This document shows positions 47,283 through 57,761 of a DNA stretch of 64,000 bases, piece by piece. Origin of the DNA: Aotearoamyces nothofagi (taxonomy: Eukaryota; Ascomycota; Leotiomycetes; Leotiales; Tympanidaceae). Position 1 is the first letter of the stretch; each line of letters opens with the position of its first letter. A program made the position numbers and the translations under genes. The stretch spans positions 930,001 to 994,000 of the forward strand of contig JADDTR010000003.1 of assembly GCA_015345905.1 (NCBI GenBank). The letters run 5' to 3'. The notes under the pieces are model-generated. The model was given only the letters and a program-made list of their open reading frames with translations, did no database searches and had not been told where the DNA came from.

Positions 47283-49524
47283 TTATATGCCCTGGACCGG
47301 CACGGCGAAGGCGTCGGGTGGTAGGTTCGCCTGTTGGGGGCCTTTGTTAGCAGGGGGTGGTGTGTGGGGTTTGGTATGAAACAAGAGGGGGGGGGGGAGA
47401 AGACGGACTCTATTATTGTTAAACGTGACAACTGCGCGCTCGAGGTCCCATTCGCTCTGCTCCAGGCACAGGGACGAGTACTGCGGCGTCATGCGCGTCC
47501 GCGCCGCGAGCTGGGCCACCAGCTCCTGCTTCGTGGCCAGCTCGGCCGCCGACGGCCGTGGTGCGGCGGCCGGGAGGGGCGCGTTTGGGTCGGCGAGCGA
47601 GGATGTGAGGGGGCTCCAGGCGCGGAGGACGACGACGTCGCTGACGACGCGGATGGCGGGGCCGCTGGGGGTCCCGGGCCCGAGGACAAAGGTGCGGGAG
47701 AAGCTGCGTAGGACGGGCTCCGCGAGGGGGCTTTCGCGCTCTTCGAACTCGCCGTGCATCATCAGCATTAGGCCGTCGACCCCGGCGCGGCTTTGCCCGC
47801 TGGGGTCATGTAGTCCTGGCACCGGATGGCAATCGATGATATATTTAGCCATCTCCGTCTCCAAGTTGGGGTGTTTTGTGGATGGCAGCTCGGCCCAAAG
47901 AGCCTTGATTGCTTCGACGCCTCTGTAGGTTCGTGCCATGCGTGTCGGGAGGTTGGTGATCTTCACAAGGTTCCGGGAATGTGTTAGATACGCCGCCCAA
48001 GATTGTGTTGTGTGGGGGTGGTTTGGTGATAGAGGAGCGATTGTATTGACTGAGAGTGAGTGTCTCGACTGCGCGTCGTAAAAAGTCGAAGCCAGGGCGC
48101 TACGGTCCGTGTCATAGAGGGACAAGAACTGTATGACAAATCTTTCTCCTATTTGGTTGACATCGCGAAAGTCCGGACCGTTGATGGGAATGGGAGGTAT
48201 GTGAGCTTCTTGACGGGCCTTGTCCATAGCCGCCAATACAGCTGCAACCTCTTCTTTTGATCTGACGACAGTCTGATTCAGAATTTCAAGTGTTGGAAAC
48301 CACTTTACTAGTTCCTGGGCGTAGTCAGGCGTTGTAGTTAGAAGAGGGTTATCGCAAATCTGCAGATTCTGTAGTTTGCGAAACTTCCAGCGCCAGCCTT
48401 CCAGTGCTTTGAGGGTTCCAAAGTTATTTCGGGAAAGATCCAGGTTGATTACGTCCGGGAAAGTCTGAGCCATGGTTGTGACAGCTGAGACGCTGTCAAG
48501 TTCATTCCCGCTCAGCATAATGCTAGTGACGGCTTCTCGTCTAGCATGTGCAGTCGGCCACACCTGCTCACAAATCGCCATCAGCACCGGAAAGAGCTTC
48601 GTGACTCTTTTTTGTGCATCAAACATGCCCATCTCCACGAGACCCTGATCTTGGCCTAAAGCGGACAAATCGAGCAACTTGTCGTCCGGCCTGTAGCGGG
48701 TGCTAAGAATGCCCATGATTTTTGATTTCGTGCTTTGGGCATCCTCAGATAGAACCCCTCCATCTTTGCTATGCTGAGCTGTAGTCGGTTTGCCGACTTT
48801 CTCAATAGCAAGAGTTGCCGCGGCAAAACCGAATCCGTTTAACCGCATTATGAGTGCCATATCCTCCGGGCTAGCCGTGATGATAACGTCGTCGCCTTCC
48901 ATATAGTGCTATTCGATGTTAGCAAGGCATATCAACCTTGTTATCGATCGCGGGTCACGGGAAGGCGGAGATCTCAAATGGTCGAATCATCCTCGCCGAG
49001 TTCTTGCTTGGCTGTGGAACAAGACAGGAGCCATGGCAACATCGCGATGTCATCCCGTGCGCGATCTTGACAGTAGAACATACCTTCTTAACAACCACCT
49101 TTTTCTTGCCTCTTTCCGAGGCTTTGCGTTCCAGAAAGTCCAGTAGACTTTTCACGCCTCTGTCGGGGTTCGTCGCCGCTTTACTCTTGTCGAGGCCGCG
49201 AACTCGTAGATGATCGCCATGCTTGACAGTCCCGTTGTGTGAGGTAAGTGACTCTACGATGTTCACATGCTTCGAGCCTAATCCTCGCAGTATGGCTTGC
49301 TGCGCTTGTTGTGAATCGAGCCTGCTACGCCCTGCGCGACCTGGTCCTCGGCCTCTAGTCGAGCCACCACGGCCTCTGCCCCTCGAGTCGCTTCCCCCAG
49401 CAGCGTCCATGTCCAAATCTCCATCCCTATCTACCCTTGTCCGTTTTTGGATTCCGCCTCGGCCGCGCGTACTGGGAGAGCCATGTCGGGGCCCTCTTGG
49501 CGGTGTGGAATTACGAGGAGGCAT
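47283..49524 (-). CDS. MEX67: mRNA export receptor Mex67 (NXF1/TAP family)
   Basis: Predicted 662-residue nuclear export receptor that carries spliced mRNA through the nuclear pore with Mtr2. Three exons, high to low: 49524-49084, 48908-47409 and 47330-47283. The N-terminus is Arg/Gly-rich (RGRGRGG repeats). An RNA-binding psi-RRM-like region follows, then leucine-rich repeats (IMLSGNELDSV, VINLDLSRNNF, LQNLQICDNPL). The NTF2-like domain starts at about RFVIQFLSLYD and contains YRGVEAIKALWAELPST. A UBA/TAP-C domain ends the protein (MTPQYSSLCLEQSEWDLERA, then LPPDAFAV). The 175-base first intron is GT-AG. The 78-base last intron has an excellent branch site (TGCTAAC) 17 bases before its end, though its donor GTCCGT is weak. 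Third positions become much more G/C-rich in the last 450 bases. Confidence 0.93.
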
Positions 49525-51320
49525 CGTGAGGCTGTCGAGGTTTGGGTATGGTGGGGTGCGGCGAACTCGATCAGGAACTTGTCAGAGTGACAGAACCATG
49601 AGTGAAGCTGTCCGCCGGTAGAAGGAGTGGATGTGCTATCTGATGCGGGACAATGAAGCTCTTTGTCGAGGGGATTTGTGCTTCTTTGCGAGTTTGGCGG
49701 AGGTTGAAAGGTAACAAAAGAACTGCGTCAGAGAACAAGGTACCTTAACCGGCAAAATTTAAGCTTCTTAAGCGACAATCACGAGGCTGACAACTTACTG
49801 TAATGCAATGAATAGGAAGTGTCGCACTGGCACACCTGTATATTCTTCTTTAAAAAATGTGGGATCAGATATAAACCCTTATACTTAGAGAGCGTCTACC
49901 GTCCCTGTTTTGCTGTCCATTAACCCGAGTCTCTTGTATATTGGATCAGAGGCCGGCCTTCAAGGTAGAACAAGTATAAAATACATAGCCTTACAACATG
50001 CCGTGCCTGAAATATAAGGGCACAACGACATCGAGTCCATCGAGTATCCTGCAAGGGGGCGCTTCGAGAAGCAGATTAAGTTTTATTTATGATCTGCTGC
50101 TATGATGATGTAGGCATCTGACTGCGTCCTCTTATGATGTGGCGATTATAGCTACGTATTGTGCAGACAACAGATTACAAGTTCAGTGATGCTGGAGGTC
50201 TATCGCAGCAGATAATCTAGCGGTTAGTAAGGGTTCTGTTCAGTCCACAAATGGGTAATTCTTCGACGTCTAGAGGCTGCGGCGGCACCTCCTGGAGCAA
50301 TACGTAGGTGCTCAAGACCTCTGCCGAGACAGTTCTGGCAGCAGCGGCCCGTGCGATGGGATATGCCAGAACCAACGGTCCTTCGAGTATGTAGGCCTCG
50401 TTCAATTCCGACGGGATATTTCGCGCTCGCAATAGAGGACTTCCTATACCTCCAGATGAAGCTAGCCATGACCGCGCTGTGGGAACACCGGATGCCAGTC
50501 TCCTACGTGACCTTGAGCATAGATAGCCTCATGTCGGATAACGTAACCATGGGCGGAGTGTCGTGCTCCGACGACGAAGCAATTCTAGCAGCTACTCGGC
50601 TGAAACCAGTGCTTCATGTGCAGCATGGAATGCTCAGGATCTGAACAGCAGCCGCAGTAGTAAGAGAAGGTCGAGGATCCGCAGAAGAATCTCAGGCCTC
50701 GTTGCGCGGACGAATCATGGTGGCTCGGCAGAGAGACGGGCCTCCGAGGAGGACGGGCTAGGGCCAAAGTAATGCCGAGGCAGCGGGGAGTAGCAGCACT
50801 GCATTGCGCTGTGAAATGCTTCAAAAAACCCCTTTGCAGGACACGGAATGCGCGCGGGGCTCGTCCGCCTTAGTCGGCAACAACAAAGCCAGACGCTGCA
50901 CGTGAGGAATTCGACGCGCCTCACTGGGGCACTCCACGCGGCTCAACTCGGTCGTTGCCACTGCCGCTGACTGCTGCAGCGAGTGTGTCGCGCACCGCCG
51001 ACGACGCCTGAGCCTGAGCCTGAAGCTGGGCAGACGGGCGCAGTGGCGGCAGCGGCAGCGGCCTCAGGGGCGGCAGACGGGTGGCAGACTGTCGCTATAC
51101 GAGAACCCGAGTTCTGCAACGGCGCGGGCACCACGGGGCACAAAGGCCTGAAGTGCAAAGCCACACTCGGGTCCCGAGATGATTTAAGCGTAATTGCGGC
51201 GAGGCGGCGGTGCGGAGACGCTGGGGGGCGCTGGACGCCCGCTGGCCGCCGGTCTCTGGGCTTGTCTGGTTGTGATCTTAGGCGGGAGCCACGCTGTAAG
51301 TTGATCGTGGTGTGCTGTGA

Positions 51321-51383
51321 GATGCCCTGGGATGTCCTGAGATGCCCTGTAATGCCCAGTGAGATGCCCTGAGATGCCCTGCA
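51321..51383. repeat. 10-base tandem repeat GATGCCCTGA
   Basis: Six imperfect copies of a GATGCCCTGA-like unit. Confidence 0.85.
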
Positions 51384-51489
51384 ACTAAGGCCCTGCGCGG
51401 CACCATCCTCCGTCCGCATAAGCGCTGCAGCCACTCGCTTCGCCGGCGTCTCTGGTGGCCGAGTTGGCAGCGATTGGAGATGAGATGGC

Positions 51490-51529
51490 ATGATTCTGTA
51501 CATGATTCTGTACATGATTCTGTACGTGA
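51490..51529. repeat. 12-base tandem repeat ATGATTCTGTAC
   Basis: Three copies of ATGATTCTGTAC, the last with an A to G change, then a partial copy. The unit ends in the TGTAC word of the dispersed family. Confidence 0.9.
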
Positions 51530-52255
51530 TTACATTTGCGTCCCTACCACGCCTCCCTACCGTGAACCGACGCACTGGCAGCCCCCCCCAGCGCGGCAGA
51601 ACCATTCCCCTTTGGGCCCTGCCACTGAGACCGCCATCCGTCGCTGCACCGCTGAATGCCCTGCCGCCTACCCTCCAGCGTCAAACTCTTCCCGTCCGCT
51701 GACTGGCAGCAAAAGCCGCACGGGCACCGCAATCGCCAGCCAGGGCAGCAGGATGGATGGCGCCCTGTACTGCAGTGTAGTGCCGGTAGTGTAGTGCCTG
51801 CACTGTACTCTATGGCCCGTGGCAGGTGACTTGCTCTCTGCCACGGCACATGTGCTGTACAGAGACTGCCACTACTATGTATATCTATCAATATATCTAT
51901 CAGGACCTCCATCGCCTGCGGCTCAGGTGCACCTGGCAGCGCCCGTGAGTAGCCCCGGCGTGCCAAGCCACCGCTCCCGCTCCTCCCGCTCCTCCCGCTC
52001 CTCCTCCTCCTCCCCGCCCAGCTCCACCCGCCGTCTCGCCTCAGCTCATTTCCGCCCGCTGACGCCTATCGTGCCTGTCTTGGGCCAAGTTCGCCTGCCT
52101 ACCGCGAGTGCATGAACCCTCCGTCGTCCCGATCTGGCCTCGCGCCCTACGCGCCCTCTCTCTCTCTTGCCCAGTCCCGTCCGGCGCCCGTCTTCCCTCA
52201 TCTCTCTCGCTCTCTCTCTCTCTCTCAGTCATGTCGGGCGACGATGCAGCCCTGT

Positions 52256-52323
52256 CGCGTAGTGTCCTGTAGTGCCCTGTAGTGCTTTATAGTGCCCTAT
52301 AGTGCCCTACAGTGCCCTGTAGT
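52256..52323. repeat. 10-base tandem repeat AGTGCCCTGT
   Basis: Seven 10-base units in register (AGTGCCCTGT, AGTGCTTTAT, AGTGCCCTAT, AGTGCCCTAC and similar), followed directly by a TCTCG-rich tract to about 52375. Confidence 0.9.
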
Positions 52324-52667
52324 CTCGTCTCGTCTCGCCTCGTCTCATCTCTCGTCTCGTCTCTCATCTCTCGTCCAGTCCAGCCACAGGTCATGCCTTT
52401 GGGCCTGGGTGGGCCCCCCTGAAGTCCCGTCCCCGCTCCATCTATCCCAATTTCCAGCGCGTTGCGTTGCTCTCTGGCTGCTTGTGACTCCAGATCGAGG
52501 CTAGGTGCCGTGCGCTCGTGAGTCGTGTGAGTTCTTCTTAATCTCCAGCTTCCCGTTCTCGTCTCGTCGTCTGTCACAGCAAGCACCACCGTCCACCTCT
52601 TCCAAGCTGCGCAACTGTCTTTTCCAGTATCTTCGGATACCTTACACTCATTAAACCCCCCTCAACC

Positions 52668-53453
52668 ATGCAGTTCTCTTTCGTTAAGGTGTGCCTTTTG
52701 GCCCTCGCAAGCAGCACCAGTGTTCTTGCGCAGACGGCCAGCTTTGACGTGCTGACCTCGCCGACCTCGGGCGAGGTCGTCGCGGCCGGCTCGAACTTTA
52801 CCGTCACATGGACTCCATCCTCACCATCTGGTGCCATCACTCTCACCCTCCTCCAGGGCAGCTCGAATACCACGCTTCAGAACGGCTCCGTTATTGCAGG
52901 TGAGTAGCAGTGCCGAGCAGTGCAGTGCTGCACCTTGGAAAGAGCCAAATGCTGATTCAGTATAGCTGCAATTGATAGCACAACAGGCACTTATGACTGG
53001 GCTGTCTCCACCTCCATCCCATCCTACGCCGTGTACGGTATCTTGCTCTCTCTGGATTCCGATCCAACTACTTTTCAATACTCCTACCCATTTGCCATCA
53101 GTGGTTTATCCGGAGCTTCGTTGACGGCTACTCCCAGCGCTACGGTGACAATCAGGGTCTCCCAGGTCTCGACTCTGGTGTCTTCCACCACTGCGTCTGC
53201 CAATTCGTCGTCCGTGGTCACCTCAACTAGGTCAAGCACGACTTTGGCTTCTACTTCTGCAGCATTCGCCAACACGACGGTAGTAACGACAACCAAGGCT
53301 ACTGCAACAACGGCAACTGCAGCGACTGGCGCCTCGTCAGTGACATCCGCAAGCGCTGCAGCCAGCTCTAGCGGTGCAGCAACGAGCACCACTGTCATCT
53401 CTACCACTGGTCTGATGGGAGCGCTGATGTTCGCTATGAGCATGCTGTTGTAG
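52668..53453 (+). CDS. secreted Ser/Thr-rich GPI-type wall protein (Kre9/Knh1-like domain)
   Basis: Predicted 239-residue precursor. Exons are 52668-52899 and 52966-53453, with a 66-base intron. A signal peptide occupies about residues 1-21, with cleavage likely after VLAQ or nearby. The next 100 residues resemble the beta-sandwich of the fungal Ser-Thr-rich GPI-anchored (Kre9/Knh1-type) family, with FDVLTSPTSGEVVAAGSNFTVTW and TYDWAVSTSIPSYAVYGILL. A Ser/Thr/Ala-rich stalk of about 100 residues follows, expected to be heavily O-mannosylated. The C-terminus is a hydrophobic tail (GLMGALMFAMSMLL) preceded by small residues, consistent with GPI attachment. Likely site of action is the plasma membrane or cell wall. 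Related genes are numerous in moulds and their functions mostly unknown. The acceptor was chosen because the nearer CAG, at 52958-52960, leads straight to a stop. Confidence 0.85.
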
Positions 53454-55307
53454 ATTCCGGAAATCCACTCGAGGACATGTCTATAGGGGGTTCACCGGAT
53501 TGTATGCCGCATGTGCTAATGAGGACAACGTTTGAACGGCGCATTGTTGGCGGCCACCAAAGGAGTCGATTCGATATCTTCCTCTATACCCGGATATTAT
53601 GTTTATTTTGTGTCGGATGGACTCACGGCCGCATAGATTAACATTGGTTGGAAGTCCACCGTTTTGGATTCACAAATATACTTCGCATCTACCACTTTAT
53701 ATTTCTTCTGCACATACGCATACATACCCCTCTACTTCATTTCTCATGTACAATATTTATACACAGCCATGTCCTCACTTTCTTTCAGTTCCTACCATGC
53801 CACGGTTCGATCCACTGTTCCACTCCATCTTCTCGGACATGCTTCCCAAGATCTAATATCCCTTCTCGCCAATCATTCGTCCCGCTTGAAAACCTCCCCG
53901 CTAGTTCGGCTGTCGGCTCCCTAGTTCTACAGCACTCTATGATATATGAATTGACTTACATGATGAATCTAGTCGACTTAGGGGCCGCTTTGGGAAGGTC
54001 GAGCGGCATGGTATTAGAGCTGGCCTCGGCCTCGAGAGTCTTGTCTGTTTTGTGCTTTCTGTCCATTCTCGCTGGTTGTTTTCCTCGGGTTGTCTAGATG
54101 GCTTCTGGCATGGCCTTTCTAAGCTTTAAACTAAGTGTTAGGTTCGTCTTATGCTACGAAGAAGAAATGCGACAGGTTTATGACGTGTGAGGAGTTATTA
54201 CCATAGCTTAATAATTGAAGTGCGCTATATGTGGAGTGTGATGGCCGTGGTGATATAAGGCCTCCGGCCCGAGCTTCAGGCGCCTTCGTAACTATAATGT
54301 GCCACGGCGAAGCTATGAAGGTGCACGGCCTTTCGGGGACTGGGAGCTGGGGTGCTTGTTGACGTTAAAATAGCATTCCTATAACCGCTGGAGGCTGTGG
54401 AAACAGGAGGCTGTCACCTGCAAGGTTCAGTGACGTGAATACGAAGGGCACGGGATAAACCTGGGGAAGCCGAGGACTAGCTGACGGGTCTCGATGCCTA
54501 TCGTTATCGCCGACAGAGACAGCCGCCCACGCTCCCGTGCTAGCGTCCGGGGACTGGACCGCTGCAATTGGCATCGCTGAGGTCTCGGATTCCAGCATAC
54601 TGTATATACAATACATGAAATGCATGAAATACACGAGATTCGTGAAATGGCATGCCGCCTGCCTCTGGGTCTCGGAGGCATGTTTCCCCGTGACGGAGCT
54701 GCACGATGCCACTCGCCCTGCTCGCCTGCTCGCTCGCTACGGTGCCAGCTCCCCCCAACAGCACCGCAGCTTACGCTCTGTGGTGCAGGCGGCAGCTGCA
54801 GCCCCGTCAACCACTCACAGCCATCCACGCCGGCTCAGCCCTGGGGGGTCTGCCACGCGCTGCCACACCCGCATCACGCGAGCGGCCACAGCCTGTAAGC
54901 TTATTGGCATGGTGGCTCTTGCTTCTTGCTATACCTGCCTTCCTGCACGGACGCTCTCTGCTTGCCTCCCGCCGTGATCTGCGCCCATCTGAGACAGACA
55001 GACGTTCTCATCGACATCAATATCAATATCAATCATCCCGTCGGGCCGGCGCTCAGGACACACATTTGATCGTCAAGGCTGTGCTGTGCTCGGCCGACAA
55101 CTCGTTCGCCGTCGCCGCTGTCGCTGCAGGCTCGGCGAGCAACAGAGCCTGTGGCCAGAGGGAGTGGTGAGCCGAAGGCTGGTGGCACGAAAGGGTGGCA
55201 GCCTGGAGCCTTGTTTCCATCTTGCAGGAGCGCCGCATATATCTCCTCCGCCACGGCAGGAATCCCTCTGTGAATCAAAGCAAACATCGGGAACCGATTG
55301 AACGAAG
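53454..55307. other. 1.9 kb spacer, no supported gene
   Basis: Mixed composition, no tandem array of note apart from a short ATCAAT repeat near 55016-55034. A plus-strand open frame at 53648-54097 has a hydrophobic start but no recognisable family and no coding-like composition. The last few hundred bases should contain the BTB gene promoter. Confidence 0.6.
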
Positions 55308-56891
55308 ATGGCAGGCCCGAGCACTGCAGACCCGGGACAGGGAAGCGGCAGCGCGGGAAATGGACGCTCCCTTGACGATGTCATGAGAGAGCCTTCGACG
55401 TCAGTGCCGGATGTCGTGGTGTTGGATGTGGTTGATGTGGAGGAGAAACCCAAGGTGATATATGATCCCAGGAAGGATCTCTGGCTCTCAACTGTGGATG
55501 GGTAAGCTCATTGGCTCCTTGAGGCATCGTGGTTTCGCTCTGCGAGTCTGTGTTGTCTATGGCTACCTGACGCCTTGTTTTCAAATACTTGCCGCAAATG
55601 CAATTGGTTAAAGATTATCTATATTGATAGGCACACGCTAACCTTCGTCTCTATAGCCGCCACCAGTCCCCCATAATCCCAATCAGAATCGGACAGGATG
55701 TCGAGACTTTCTACGTCCACCGCGATATCCTTACAAGGGCAGAATACTTCAAAAGGGCTCTAACAGGAGAGTTCAGAGAGGCAGACGACCAGGCAATTGA
55801 TCTCCCTGAAGAAGACCCTGCTATATTCAGCTTCGTGGTGGCATATCTGTACGAGGAGTCATACAATCCAATCAAACCAGTTGCGGATGTCCTAGTGCCC
55901 GATCCTGATAAAGGCAAAGGCAAAGAAGGGGAAGAAGATGGAAGCCAATCAGGAAGCGATAGCCTAACAGACAGTGGCAGCGCAAGTGACGACAGTGCTC
56001 GAAGTCGTCGAAGACAAGAGAATCGCCGTCGTCGCCAGCAACGCGTGTTGGATTTGCAGAACCGCAAAGAGCCGGATAGGCATCGACCGGACTGTAGATG
56101 CACTGTATGTGTGACCGAAGTGCGTGGTCCACCGTGCTGGAACTGTGGGGCGCCTCGAAACAGGCCACCTCCACCAAGACATCAGCGTTGGTATGCCAAT
56201 GGTATTCCTCCGCCGCCACCACCAGATAGAGTCATGGTTGGCGGGAATAGAATAGCTATTCGACCACACGACAGGAATCGCCGACGAGGTTCACGGACCC
56301 GACACACAGACGGATTCGTTCCCGAGGCACGGATGACAGCCGAGGACTTGCGGACCTGGATCATGGCTTATGAACTCAGCGTTGACGTCTATGTCTGCGC
56401 CGAGAAGTATCTCATGAACGATTTCAAGACGCACATCGCCGAGTATATCGTTCATGGCTTCGAGACAGCTGGTGTGGATGCAGCGCAACCTCAGGTCCTG
56501 GCATGCTGCAAGAAGCTCCACACTGGAGTCAGCGCTAACGATGCTTTGCTCAAGAAAGTATTTGCACGAGTGGGGTTTATGCTTGCCCGTCTCTGGAAGA
56601 ATTTCCCTGATGAGACGCATAGCTTCTGGATGGACAATCCAGATGTTGGAGGCTTGATCATGAAAGAGACTATGGAACGGCGAGAGGAAGAAGCTGGAGA
56701 TCATTTACCGGCAATGGATCGAGCGGCTTCGATGTCGCCGGCGAGGGAAGACATCGTTCTTCACGGTAAGTAGTAATTTCATGGTTCAGGCTGCTTTCGC
56801 TGATTTCTGCAGAACACAGAGCGTTTCGCTAAATGGCGCACCAGATGATCTCGCTGACGATTGGGATGACTTTACAGACGACGGTCTTTGA
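55308..56891 (+). CDS. BTB/POZ-domain protein with Cys-rich insert
   Basis: Predicted 449-residue protein. Exons: 55308-55501, 55657-56765 and 56845-56891. The first intron has a textbook branch site (GCTAAC) shortly before its AG. The BTB/POZ fold occupies about residues 65-135 (IPIRIGQDVETFYVHRDIL, then YFKRALTGEFREADDQAIDL, then VVAYLYEESYNPI). An Arg-rich segment (RSRRRQENRRRRQQRV) and a Cys-rich patch (CRCTVC, CWNC) sit in the middle. A BACK-like helical region follows with MAYELSVDVYVCAEKYLMNDFKTHI. BTB proteins usually dimerise and serve as Cullin-3 adaptors or nuclear regulators; no specific partner can be named. The third exon is uncertain: an alternative acceptor at 56811-56812 would end the protein at 56832. 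The chosen one adds an acidic tail (DDLADDWDDFTDDGL). Confidence 0.82.
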
Positions 56892-57761
56892 GACCTGAGT
56901 CTTTTATGATGTAGCATTGGACCTTCTTTTAGCGGTTATGAATTACGAAGAGCGATGAAAAAGGCGTTGGGTCTCTATCCCGCCGTCGGGACAACAAAGA
57001 TCAGCGATTCAGCGGTATGCAGATGTGGCACGGAAAGCTTGTTTTCTTCTTCTTTTTTCTTCCCCCATTCTCTTAAAGTGTATGGCTAAAAATATTTATT
57101 CCAAAATGATCGGGTGGTTTCGAGGCGGAAGCTCAATCCATTTCATTCCCCCCCCCCCCCCTCTTCTCAAGCACTCTTGTACGAGATGCAAATGCGAACG
57201 GAAAAATTCACGCTTCGGGGAAATTGAATACCGAGCGAGGAGAAATCCATGCTTGTCCTGGGGGGGGGGTTGAAGATCTGCATTCCCCACCCCCAGACCC
57301 CATGCCGATATGTGATTGTGGACCTTTTTTCTTACCTTCCTTCCTATTGGCCGGTCCCTGATCCTGATCCTTGGCCCTTGGGATTGTTTTATATTTTTTT
57401 TTATTTTTATGTCCTGGTCATGGGATACGGAGTATGCCCGGCAGCCCCGCGTTTTATGTGATGTGGGGGCGGAGGGGCGGATGTCGTCACGCGCTGTGGT
57501 ATGGCATGGTATGGTATGGTATACTGGCCTCGATAAAGGCTGGAGTGCAGAATACAGGTGCAGGTGCATATGCAGATGTGCTATATGCTATATAGCCGGT
57601 TTAGCGGTTGGGAGACTTGAGATGGGATGGGATGGTTTTCTTATACCGCTTCGTTGCTCTGTGCTCTTTTTCTCTCGTTAGCCTGTCGCTTTACTGCTAT
57701 CATCCTTCTTGCTGTCGTCGTCGTTTCTTCTTCTTTGCTATCATTGTCATTCCTCCGGATC
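56892..57761. other. spacer between the BTB gene and the carboxylesterase
   Basis: About 870 bases with a poly-C run near 57151-57162, poly-G near 57260, and a short GGTAT/GGCAT repeat at about 57499-57522. The last 100 bases stay open in the esterase frame, but the likely start codon is at 57762. No other gene was seen. Confidence 0.65.

Larger units (their letters stand above)
49525..52667. other. 3.1 kb spacer, no supported gene
   Basis: The first 700 bases are AT-rich and include the MEX67 promoter. A protein-like minus-strand stretch at 50217-50560 is treated under findings. From 51.3 kb on there are several 10-12 base tandem arrays, listed separately. The last 300 bases are CT-rich and probably the leader of the wall-protein gene. 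Confidence 0.6.

Noticed and set aside
46740-47324. Poly-Asn/Thr frames over the CAA array
   Set aside because: They exist only because trinucleotide repeats keep frames open; flanks show no protein.
53084-53443. 119-codon minus-strand frame rich in Val and Ala
   Set aside because: Antisense shadow of the Ser/Thr-rich stalk of the wall protein.
53648-54097. 149-codon plus-strand frame with hydrophobic start
   Set aside because: No family, no coding-like composition, no conserved splice or start context; likely spacer.
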